From: CAVVAH01 sp963746175
Lineage (GTDB): Bacteria; Actinomycetota; Actinomycetes; JACCUZ01
Assembly (NCBI GenBank): GCA_963746175.1
Contig: CAVVAH010000001.1
Coordinates: forward strand, 310,001 to 374,000
DNA length: 64,000 bases
Direction of reading: 5' to 3'
Shown here piece after piece: positions 1 through 7,706 of this stretch. Position 1 is the stretch's first letter. The number at the start of each line of letters is the position of its first letter. The notes under the pieces are model-generated. The model made no database searches. It was given only the letters and a program-made list of their open reading frames with translations, and was not told the DNA's origin. The translations under genes and the position numbers were made by a program.

Positions 1-68
1 CGAGCACGGCGTTGCGAGCTGCCGCCGACGAGGTCGCCGACCCGCGGCAGGTGGCCGCCGGCGCCTGA
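1..68 (+). CDS. C-terminal end of an unidentified upstream gene
   Basis: A reading frame open from the window edge (first whole codon at base 3) ends at TGA 66-68 and reads STALRAAADEVADPRQVAAGA. Its Ala/Asp/Arg composition and G/C third positions look coding. Too little is present to name a family. It ends just before the promoter-like TACGGT that precedes the PP2C gene. Confidence 0.35.
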   Translation, partial: STALRAAADEVADPRQVAAGA

Positions 69-84
69 CCCCTACGGTGTGTGC

Positions 85-726
85 ATGCAGGTCGCAGCCC
101 GCACCGAGGTGGGACACGTCCGGTCGCGCAACGAGGACGCCCTCCTGGTGGCGACCGACGAGCGGCTGCTCGTGGTCTGCGACGGGCTCGGCGGGCACCC
201 GGCCGGCGACCTGGCCAGCGCGACCGCGGTCGACCACCTCAGGGGCCGGGCGGCGGAGGCGGCCTCGTCGCGCGAAGCGCTGGTGGCGGCCCTGCACGCC
301 GCCCACGACGCCGTCGTCGCGGTCGCGGACGAGGACCCCGCCCGGGCCGGGATGGCCACCACCGTGGTCGCCGCCAGCGTGGGCGAGGGCTCGGTGCTGG
401 TGGCCCACGTCGGCGACAGCCGCGCCTACCTGCTGCCTCCGGATGGCACTCTGCGCCAGGTGACGGAGGACCACGGGATGGGCGGCTACATCACCCAGGC
501 GCTCGGCCTGGACCGCGGCGTGGAGCCCGACGTCGCCGAGCCGGAGACCCCACCCGGCAGCCGGCTGCTGCTCTGCTCGGACGGGCTGTCCAACATGGTC
601 GACCCGGAGGCCATCGGGACGCTGCTCGCGAGCGGCGATGCCGAGAAGGCCTGCGACGCGCTGGTCGAGGAGGCCCTCGAGCGCGGCGGCATCGACAACG
701 TCACCGTGATCGTCGCGGTGCTGTAG
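85..726 (+). CDS. PP2C-type serine/threonine protein phosphatase
   Basis: Metal-dependent protein phosphatase of the PrpC/Stp type, 213 residues and cytosolic; in bacteria these usually reverse Ser/Thr kinase signalling. Visible motifs in order: RSRNEDA near residue 15, VCDGLGGHPAGD (metal-binding DGxGG) near 38, VAHVGDSRAYLL near 110, LLLCSDGLSNMV near 160 and GGIDNVTVIVAVL at the C-terminus (the DN metal ligand). The segment after GDSR is shorter than in typical 230-250 residue members. An in-frame GTG lies at 79, but TACGGT at 73-78 followed by six bases puts ATG 85 in position for a leaderless transcript, so I chose 85. No kinase gene is adjacent, so the substrate is unknown. The gene ends at the strong hairpin 732-778. 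Confidence 0.9.
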   Translation: MQVAARTEVGHVRSRNEDALLVATDERLLVVCDGLGGHPAGDLASATAVDHLRGRAAEAASSREALVAALHAAHDAVVAVADEDPARAGMATTVVAASVGEGSVLVAHVGDSRAYLLPPDGTLRQVTEDHGMGGYITQALGLDRGVEPDVAEPETPPGSRLLLCSDGLSNMVDPEAIGTLLASGDAEKACDALVEEALERGGIDNVTVIVAVL

Positions 727-731
727 GTCAG

Positions 732-778
732 AGCTGCATGATCACCGACTGAGTGGTGGTGCCGGTGATCATGCAGCT
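732..778. terminator. Bidirectional hairpin between convergent genes
   Basis: A perfect 16-bp inverted repeat, AGCTGCATGATCACCG at 732-747 and its exact complement at 763-778, encloses a 15-nt loop. It lies 6 bp after the PP2C stop and 15 bp from the stop of the minus-strand DUF1116 gene. Position and strength fit a shared transcription terminator; a short T run follows on the plus strand (778-780). Confidence 0.75.
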
Positions 779-792
779 TTGGACAGGATGCG

Positions 793-2223
793 TCAGCCCA
801 GCGGGGGAGCGAGCTCGGCGAGCGCGGCGACGGCGGCCGGGAAGATCCCGGCGGGTGGGTTGACCAGGCCGGCGCCGACCTGGCCGGTGCCGGCGACCTT
901 GCCGGCCATCCCGGTGTTGATGTGCGGCAGGATCCCGGTGCGGGTCACCAGCGTCGCGTCGATGCCGGTCGGTGTGCCGCGGAAGCCGAGAACAGGGACC
1001 TGGTAGGTCGGGTTCTCGGCGAGCGTGATCTCGTACATCAGCCGGGTCGCCTCGATCGCGTCGGCCACCTCACCGCCGACGAACTTCACGATCGCAGGCG
1101 CGGCTGCCATCGCGAAGCCGCCGATGCCAGCCGTCTCGGTGATGGCCGAGTCGCCGATGTCGGGGTTGGCGTCCTCCGGGCCGAACGCCCCGAGGAACAA
1201 GCCCTGGGGGGTGTCGGCCGGGCCGGTGAACCAGCGGTCGCCGGTGCCGGACACCTGGATGCCGAAGTCGGTGCCGTTGCGCGCCATGGCCACCACGAGC
1301 GAGGACCCCGGCACGTCGCGTGCGGCGTCACCGGCCAGCTTGCAGGTGGGCATCCCGAGGTTGAGGAAGAAGTGGTCGTTGCCACCGACGAACCGCACGG
1401 CCTCGGCGACGTCGGCGGTGGGCGCCCCGACCCCGACGAGGTCGGGCAGCAGGTCGCGCAGGAACATCAGCGTCCCGGCCCGGTTGCGGTTGTGCCCCTC
1501 GTCGCCCATCTGCAGCATCTGGGCCGCGATCGCCTTCACGTCGAGCGGGTTGGCCTCGCCGCGCGCCCGCACCGCGGCCTGCAGCAGCGGCCCGAGCACG
1601 TCGGACATCCAGCGCAGCCGCTCGACGACCTCCGGACCGTAGGCGCCGTACCGCAGCACCTTGCCGAGGCCCTCGTTGAGGGAGCACCAGGCGGTGCCGC
1701 CGTGCACCGGGTCGCGCAGCTCGAACATCCACATCGACGGGCTGACCACGCCGGCCATCGGTCCGACGGTGCGGTGGTGGTGGCACGGGTCGAGCGAGAC
1801 GCCGTCGCCGGTCTCGAGCGCGGACTCGGCCTCCTCGGCGGTGTCGGCGAGGCCCTCGAGGAGCATGGCGCCGATCAGCGCCCCGCGTAGCGGCCCGGCG
1901 GCACGGTCCCAGCCGATCGGCGGGCCGGCGTGCAGGAACTCCCCGTGGCCCAGGCCCAGTGCCTCGGACGCGGGCCGGACGTCGACCAGCTCGGCGCCGG
2001 CGGTGAGCATCCGGTCGACCGCCTGGGCGTTCGCCGCGGCGTGCCGCGGGTCGGCGAGGACGCGGGCGAGCTGCTCCTCGGTACCGACGTCGCCGAGCGG
2101 CGGCCGCCACTCGACCTGGGTCACCTCCACGGCCTGCGCCGTCAGCGCGTCGGTGAACATCTGGGCGCCGACCGCCACCACCCGCGGCGGCCCGTCGAGC
2201 AGCGTCATTCGGGGAGAACTCAT
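793..2223 (-). CDS. allG: AllG-like (DUF1116/YlbE) oxamate carbamoyltransferase subunit
   Basis: DUF1116 family protein of 476 residues. Escherichia coli YlbE, renamed AllG, belongs to this family and is reported as a subunit of the heteromeric oxamate carbamoyltransferase AllFGH in anaerobic allantoin breakdown. Recognisable family segments are MLQMGDEGHNRNRAGT and FVGGNDHFFLNLGMP mid-protein and the Gly-rich ITETAGIGGFAMAAAPAIV toward the C-terminus. The start at 2223 is chosen because ATG overlaps the fdrA TGA as ATGA; another ATG lies five codons in. It is the last gene of a translationally coupled trio and ends at the hairpin 732-778. The exact substrate in this organism is inference, and no carbamate kinase gene is visible here. 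Confidence 0.85.
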   Translation of the reverse strand: MSSPRMTLLDGPPRVVAVGAQMFTDALTAQAVEVTQVEWRPPLGDVGTEEQLARVLADPRHAAANAQAVDRMLTAGAELVDVRPASEALGLGHGEFLHAGPPIGWDRAAGPLRGALIGAMLLEGLADTAEEAESALETGDGVSLDPCHHHRTVGPMAGVVSPSMWMFELRDPVHGGTAWCSLNEGLGKVLRYGAYGPEVVERLRWMSDVLGPLLQAAVRARGEANPLDVKAIAAQMLQMGDEGHNRNRAGTLMFLRDLLPDLVGVGAPTADVAEAVRFVGGNDHFFLNLGMPTCKLAGDAARDVPGSSLVVAMARNGTDFGIQVSGTGDRWFTGPADTPQGLFLGAFGPEDANPDIGDSAITETAGIGGFAMAAAPAIVKFVGGEVADAIEATRLMYEITLAENPTYQVPVLGFRGTPTGIDATLVTRTGILPHINTGMAGKVAGTGQVGAGLVNPPAGIFPAAVAALAELAPPLG

Positions 2224-3713
2224 TCGGGGCCTCCCGTGACGAGGGACACGGCGTGCCGGGCCGCGGCCGCGTTGGACAAGAAGACGGCGGCGCCGGCACC
2301 GTGCAGCGCGTCGGCCTGGCGGCGCGGGTCCTGCGGGTCGTCGCCGGCGGCGCACAGCGAGACGACGACCGCCAGCTCGCGGCCGGCGTCGGCCGCCGTC
2401 CTCCGCGCCGCCGCGAGCGCCGGCGCCAGCTCCGAGGCGGGGTCGGGATGGGCACCGTGGCCGAGGACCACGTCGAGCAGGAGCACCGAGCAGGTCGGGT
2501 CGGCGGCCTCGACCGCGATCCGGTCGACCCGGCTGCGCTGGTCGATCATCGGGTGCGCGCGACCCTGTGTGAGAGCGTCGTCGCCGAGGTCGAGCATGGT
2601 GTGGCCGGCCGAGGCGAGGTCCGCGCCGAGTGCCCACTCCGGGCGCAGCGGGATGTTGGACCGCACCTCGCCGAGAGCGGCCGAGGCGATGACCATCGCC
2701 TCGTCGCAGAGCGTGCCGCCCGCGAAGAGCCCGCGCAGCGCGCCACCCGACGGCGGTGCCGGCTGCTCGTCCGACGACCAGGGCTCGCGCCACTCGACGC
2801 CGAGAGTCTCGACCGCCCGGCGGGCGACCGTGGTCAGGTCGTCCTGCCCCTCGCCGAGCAGCGCCAGCAGCACGGGCGTGCTGAGCGACTCGGCGTACGC
2901 CGTGATGTCGGCGGCGACGGCCGGGTCCGGCGGCTTGGACACCAGCACGACGAGCTCGGTCGCGGGGTCGTCGTCGAGCAGAGCGAGCGCGGCCCGCGTG
3001 GACCGCCCGGCGACCGCCGCGGACAGGTCGCGGCCACCGACGCCGAGGCAGTGGCTGACGCCCACGTCGCGGGTGTCGAGGACGCACATGAGCTGCTGCG
3101 CGCCGGTGCCGCTGGCGGCGACGATGCCGACCGGGCCCGGGCGGACGGCGTTGGCGAAACCCAGCCCGACGCCGCCGACGACCGCGGTGCCGCAGTCCGG
3201 TCCCATCACCAGCAGGCCGCGGGCCGCGGCCTCGTCCTTGAGCCGCACCTCGACCTCGACCGGGACGTTGTCGCTGAAGACCAGAACCGAGAGGCCGGCA
3301 GCGAGCGCGTCCATCGCCTCGGAGAACGCGTGCGGCCCGGGCACCGACACCAGGGCGAGGTCGGCACCGCCGGCGCGGCGGGCCGCGGACCCGATCGTGC
3401 GCGGTGGCGGCTCGTCGCCGAAGCTGCCGCTGCTTCCGGCGGAGGCCGCCGCGATCGCCTGCTCGAGTGCCGCGACGGCCCGTGCGAGCGCGTCGTCGTC
3501 CTCGGCCCGCACGGCGACGACCAGGTCGTTGGGCCCGGCGTCGGACGGGGGAGTGAAGCCCATGCCGCGCAGCAGGTCCAGGTTGAGCTCGGTCGCCATC
3601 GCCACCTGGGCAGCGGCGACGCCCTCGACGGCGGCGACGTCGCGGCTGACCTGCATGAGGCTCACCGAGTCGACGTAGACGCCGGGGCGGACCTCGACCG
3701 TGTCGGTGCTCAT
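2220..3713 (-). CDS. fdrA: FdrA/AllF-like acyl-CoA synthetase-fold subunit
   Basis: FdrA family protein, 497 residues, with a succinyl-CoA-synthetase-like fold: LLVMGPDCGTAVVGGVGLG near residues 165-183 and VGIVAASGTGAQQLMCVLD near 190-208, matching the CoA-ligase alpha-subunit pattern. E. coli FdrA is now described as AllF of the oxamate carbamoyltransferase complex, and was earlier known as a multicopy suppressor of dominant-negative FtsH. It sits between allG and allH with 4-bp ATGA overlaps on both sides, so the three products are probably made together as one complex. E. coli FdrA is somewhat longer. Family assignment is firm; the biochemical role is by analogy. Confidence 0.85.
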   Translation of the reverse strand: MSTDTVEVRPGVYVDSVSLMQVSRDVAAVEGVAAAQVAMATELNLDLLRGMGFTPPSDAGPNDLVVAVRAEDDDALARAVAALEQAIAAASAGSSGSFGDEPPPRTIGSAARRAGGADLALVSVPGPHAFSEAMDALAAGLSVLVFSDNVPVEVEVRLKDEAAARGLLVMGPDCGTAVVGGVGLGFANAVRPGPVGIVAASGTGAQQLMCVLDTRDVGVSHCLGVGGRDLSAAVAGRSTRAALALLDDDPATELVVLVSKPPDPAVAADITAYAESLSTPVLLALLGEGQDDLTTVARRAVETLGVEWREPWSSDEQPAPPSGGALRGLFAGGTLCDEAMVIASAALGEVRSNIPLRPEWALGADLASAGHTMLDLGDDALTQGRAHPMIDQRSRVDRIAVEAADPTCSVLLLDVVLGHGAHPDPASELAPALAAARRTAADAGRELAVVVSLCAAGDDPQDPRRQADALHGAGAAVFLSNAAAARHAVSLVTGGPE

Positions 3714-4492
3714 GCGGCGCTCCAGGTCGTGAGGCGGTGCGGGGCCTGTGTGATCTGCCGGCTGTCGCGGGCCAGGGTCTCGGCGGCGAGCAGCAGCCCG
3801 CGGGCCAGGGCAGCCCCCGAGGTGTGCCCGACGGCGAGCAGGGCCGGCAGTGCGGCGGCGAGCGCGTCGTCCGGGCCGTGGCCGGTGAGCGCGTCGGCCA
3901 CCGCGACCACGGCCGGGGCGGCGAGGCCGTCGGCCGCGAGCCGCAGCAGCTCCGCTGACAGCCAGGTCGTGCGGCCCGGGGCGAGCCGGGAGACCGCGGC
4001 GGCGAGCGGGTCGCGGAGGTCCGGCCGGCCGGCCAGCCCCACCAGCAGCCCGGCCAGCAGGTCGTCGCCGGCGGGGGTCAGGCCGGGTCCCAGGCCGAGC
4101 AGCGGGCGGGCCAGGTCGTCCCACCGGCCCGGCGGGTGGTCCGCGGCGGCGTACGCCCGAGGCTGCCCGCCTCGCGGCGCCGCGGGGCGCCACCACCGGA
4201 CCACCCGGACGGTGAGCGCGCCGAGCCGCAGGCTGCCGTCACCGGCCGCCGCCTCATCGCCCGGCTGGACGCCGGCGAAGACGTCGTGGGTGGGGTGGAC
4301 AGGGCCGAGGAGCACCGAGCACGGCAGCCGCAGGCCCCCCGCGGCCTCCACCGCGACCAGCTCGCCGCCGAGGTCGGCGTACGCGCAGGTGCCGAACGTC
4401 GCGACCACCCGGCCCGCGACCGGGCTCCCGGTCAGCAGCGCTCGCCGGGTCGTCGGTGCCGCACCCGGCAGCGTGCGGGCGGAGGTCGCCAT
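3710..4492 (-). CDS. allH: AllH-like DUF2877 protein
   Basis: DUF2877 family protein, 260 residues; E. coli YlbF/AllH is the third subunit of the AllFGH oxamate carbamoyltransferase. The family segment PLLGLGPGLTPAGDDLLAGLLVGL is near residues 149-172, followed by a helical C-terminal half with GHTSGAALARGLLLAAE. ATG 4492 is preferred over the longer frame that runs to 4618, because the extra N-terminus would cross the palindrome at 4529-4551. First gene of the allHFG operon; its TGA overlaps the fdrA ATG. The divergent neighbour is a uracil/xanthine-type permease gene, which fits purine-derived nitrogen use. Confidence 0.8.
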   Translation of the reverse strand: MATSARTLPGAAPTTRRALLTGSPVAGRVVATFGTCAYADLGGELVAVEAAGGLRLPCSVLLGPVHPTHDVFAGVQPGDEAAAGDGSLRLGALTVRVVRWWRPAAPRGGQPRAYAAADHPPGRWDDLARPLLGLGPGLTPAGDDLLAGLLVGLAGRPDLRDPLAAAVSRLAPGRTTWLSAELLRLAADGLAAPAVVAVADALTGHGPDDALAAALPALLAVGHTSGAALARGLLLAAETLARDSRQITQAPHRLTTWSAA

Positions 4493-4528
4493 GCCGCGAC
4501 CGTAACGCGTCGAGCGTGGCGGCCCGAC

Positions 4529-4551
4529 CGGTTGTAGGACCTCTACAACCG
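4529..4551. promoter_or_regulatory. Perfect palindrome, probable operator of allHFG and/or the permease
   Basis: Nine-base arms CGGTTGTAG and CTACAACCG flank a 5-nt centre, forming a 23-bp palindrome of the TTGTA-N7-TACAA type. It lies 37 bp upstream of the allH start in the 178-bp divergent region. That shape is typical of dimeric helix-turn-helix repressors such as GntR-family proteins; the regulator is not encoded nearby. The palindrome is seen directly, its function is inferred. Confidence 0.6.
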
Positions 4552-4628
4552 AAGGCCGCCGGATTCTGTCGCCGGCGATCAAGGCGACGTCCCACACCGA
4601 AGGGCCACGATGGTCCACCCTGCTCCCG

Positions 4629-4644
4629 GGTGACGTGCGTCACC
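4629..4644. promoter_or_regulatory. CRP/GlxR-type site (GTGA-N6-TCAC) before the permease gene
   Basis: GGTGACGTGCGTCACC is a palindrome with exact GTGA-N6-TCAC spacing, the core of CRP/FNR-family sites (GlxR in Corynebacterium, Cmr/CRP in mycobacteria). It lies 26 bp before the permease ATG. The match is by eye, and no CRP gene is in the window. Confidence 0.45.
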
Positions 4645-4670
4645 GCGGCGCGTGAGGCATGGAGGACTCG

Positions 4671-6100
4671 ATGGCTCTGCTCAGCTGGAAGGTCGTGCAC
4701 GACGGCAAGACCCCACCCCCGGGTCGAGGTGGTCCGGCCCGACGAGCGGATGTCCTGGGGCCGCACCACGGGCATGGGCGCCCAGCACGTCATCGCGATG
4801 TTCGGCGCGACGTTCGTGCTTCCGCCGATCATGGGGCTGGACCCGGGCAACACCGCCGTCGATGTTCTCCGGCGTCGGCGACGATGCTGTTCCTCGATCA
4901 TCGTGCAGAACCGGGTGCCCAGCTACCTCGGCACCAGCGCGGCGTTCGTCGGACGGCGTTTCGCCATCACGGGCGGCCAGGACGGCGACCTGTCCGAGGT
5001 GCTCTTCGCGCGATCTTCGTCGCGGGCGTGATCTTCGCCCTCGTCGGCGTCCTGATCAACGTCCGGCGGGATCGCACTCATCCACCGCGGTGTTCCCGCC
5101 GGTCTGACCGGGTGGGTCGTCATGCTCATCGGCTTCAGCCTGGCCGGCGCCGTGGCCGACGTCTACTGGGGCAGGACCACTGGCTCGCCCTGGTCACGAT
5201 GAGGCGTCATGTTCCTCCTGACGGTGCTCCTGCGCGGGTTCTGGTCGCCGCATCGCGATCCTGCTGGCCGTGATCTTCGGCTGGGTGGCCGCTGTCCTGG
5301 GTCCTGCTGACAAGATCGCGCGGGCATCAAGTCCGAGCACGGCGGGGACTCGACCGCACGCCTGGCCAGACGACGAAGCCACGGCGGTCGACTGGACCAG
5401 CTCAGGGCGAGCCGACTGGATCGGGCTTCCCGGACTTCACCGCGCCGGACTTCTCGTTCTCGGCCTGCTCCTGGTCCTCCCGGCCGTGATCGTGCTCATC
5501 GCGGAGAATGCCGGCCACGTCAAGGCGGTCGTCCGAGATGACCGGGACCGACCTCGACCCGATGACCTCGGCCGCGCGATCATGGGTGACGGCGCCGCGA
5601 CGACGATCGCGGGCGCATTCGGTCGGCGCGGGTCACCACGACGACCTACGCCGAGAACATCGGTGTCATGGCGGCCACCCGGATCTACTCCACGGCCGCA
5701 TACGGCGTCGCCGCGATCGTGGCCATCCTGTTCGGCCTGTGCCCGAAGTTCGGGGTGCTCGTCGGCTCGATCCCGGCCGGCGTGCTCGGCGGCATCACGA
5801 TCGTGCTCTACGGCATGATCGCTTGCTCGGCGCCAAGATCTGGGTCGAGAACCGGGTCGACTTCGCCAGACCCGATCAACCTGGTGCCGGTCGGCGGCCG
5901 GCATCATCCTCGGATCGGCCGGTGACGCACCCTGAAGATCAGCGACGAGTTCAGCCTCGAGCGGCATCACGATCGGGCACCGTCGTCCCGCTGATCGCCT
6001 ACCACCTGTTCCGCTGGTGGTCCGCGAACAGCGCGAGGACGCGGAGACCGACGTGGTGCCGCGACGGACGGCGATGGCCGTCCACGAGGGCGCACGATGA
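4671..6100 (+). pseudogene. NCS2-family uracil/xanthine permease gene, riddled with single-base indels
   Basis: Joining short segments from all three frames gives a complete NCS2 permease (UraA/RutG type): SWKVVHDGKTPP, MSWGRTTGMGAQHVIAMFGATFVLPPIMGLDP in pieces, NRVPSYLGTSAAFVG, LAENAGHVKAV, TTYAENIGVMAATRIYSTAAYG, GLCPKFGVLVGSIPAGVLGG and ISDEFSL. The implied length is about 475 residues with 12-14 membrane segments, normal for the family. The start is ATG 4671 after GGAGG 4661-4665; the last frame stops at TGA 6098-6100. By hand I count roughly 20 one- or two-base indels, both insertions and losses, with almost no damage to the amino acids between them. Either the gene has very recently decayed or the consensus is poor here. 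It would import a purine or pyrimidine for the flanking catabolic genes. Confidence 0.8.
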
Positions 6101-6244
6101 CGAGGACGGGTCAGGGCACGGGGCCGCCATGGCGGTCCGCCGCCGCGGCCGCCGACGCCGAGCCGCAGCCGTGTCCTGACCCACGACGCGCCGGGGCGGG
6201 GGAGCCAAGCTTCCCCGGCCCTCGATGCGGCAGGATCGGGAGGC

Positions 6245-7105
6245 GTGAAGCCGTCACCGTTCGCGTGGTCGGCGCCGGCGTCGGTCGACGAGGCGCTCTC
6301 GGTGCTGGCGCAGGTCGGTGACGAGGGCAAGGTGCTCGCCGGCGGCCAGAGCCTGCTGCCGATGCTCAACATGCGGCTGGCCGCCCCGGCGCACCTGGTC
6401 GACGTCAACAGGCTCGCCGAGCTGGCGTACGTCCGGGTGGAGGACGGCGCGGTCCGGGTCGGCGCGCTGGCGCGGCACGCCCACGTCGAGCGCGACGAGC
6501 CGGCGTACGCCGTGCAGCCACTGCTCCGGCAGGCGCTGCTGCTGGTGGCGCACCCCGTCATCCGCAACCGGGGGACGACGGTCGGGAGCATCGCGCACGC
6601 CGACCCGAGCGGGGAGATGACCGCCGTCCTCGCGCTGACGGCCGGCACGGTGCACGTGGCCAGCGCCGGGGGCCGGCGCGACGTCGCGGCCGCCGACTTC
6701 TTCGCCGGCCCGCTCGAGTCCGCCCTGGCGTACGGCGAGCTGGCCGAGGCCGTGACCTTCCCCGCCTTCGCCCCGGGCAGCGGGTCGACCTTCGTCGAGG
6801 TGGCGCGACGGCACGGCGACTACGCGGTCTGCGGCCTCGGCGCCGTCGTCACGATGACCGACGGCGTCGTGACGTCCGCACGTGCCGGGTACGTCTCGGT
6901 GTCGCCGACCCCGCTGGTGCTCGACCTCACCGAGGCGGTCCGCGGCAGCGCCCCGGCCGACGCCGACTGGGCCGCGGCCGGCGAGCTCGCGGCCGGCCAG
7001 GTCGATCCCGAGCCCGACATCCACGCCACCGCTGACTACCGGCGGCACCTGGTCCGGGTGCTCACCGCCCGCGCCCTGGCCGAGGCAGCCGGACGGGCCG
7101 CATGA
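6245..7105 (+). CDS. Molybdenum hydroxylase FAD-binding medium subunit (CoxM-like)
   Basis: 286-residue FAD-binding subunit of a xanthine-oxidase-family enzyme, passing electrons from the Fe-S subunit to FAD. KVLAGGQSLLPMLNMRLA near residues 28-45 and the FAD-binding stretch IRNRGTTVGSIAHADPSGEM near 101-120 are diagnostic; the C-terminal CO_deh_flav_C part follows from about 185. GTG 6245 is chosen because GGGAGG lies 4-5 bases upstream (near 6237). Length matches CoxM/CutM. First gene of a four-gene operon; the spacer to the next gene is entirely the palindromic repeat 7106-7154. The substrate is unknown. Confidence 0.92.
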   Translation: MKPSPFAWSAPASVDEALSVLAQVGDEGKVLAGGQSLLPMLNMRLAAPAHLVDVNRLAELAYVRVEDGAVRVGALARHAHVERDEPAYAVQPLLRQALLLVAHPVIRNRGTTVGSIAHADPSGEMTAVLALTAGTVHVASAGGRRDVAAADFFAGPLESALAYGELAEAVTFPAFAPGSGSTFVEVARRHGDYAVCGLGAVVTMTDGVVTSARAGYVSVSPTPLVLDLTEAVRGSAPADADWAAAGELAAGQVDPEPDIHATADYRRHLVRVLTARALAEAAGRAA

Positions 7106-7154
7106 GCACCCCGCGAAATCGCTCGCTGCGCTCACGATTGCGCGGGGACCCCGC
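7106..7154 (+). repeat. Palindromic operon-spacer repeat, copy 1
   Basis: The whole 49-bp interval between the TGA of the FAD subunit and the ATG of the 2Fe-2S subunit is an imperfect palindrome: CCCCGCG-AAATCG on the left, CGATTGCGCGGGG on the right, with CTCGCTGCGCTCA in the loop. A hand alignment over 45 bp matches the spacer at 46551 at 40 positions; a relative lies at 29740. The right end supplies GGGGA six bases before the ATG, which may act as a ribosome-binding site. Confidence 0.7.

Positions 7155-7702
<548 letters not shown>

Positions 7703-7706
<4 letters not shown>

Noticed and set aside
2224..3087. A single long frame running from fdrA into the DUF1116 gene, suggesting a fusion
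   Set aside because: The part before 2223 is an out-of-frame shadow of fdrA; the ATGA overlap at 2220-2223 gives the proper start.
2253..4505. Very long plus-strand open frames opposite allH/fdrA and similar ones throughout
   Set aside because: They mirror real genes in a GC-rich genome where the antisense frame rarely meets a stop; their Arg/Gly/His-rich peptides show no domains.
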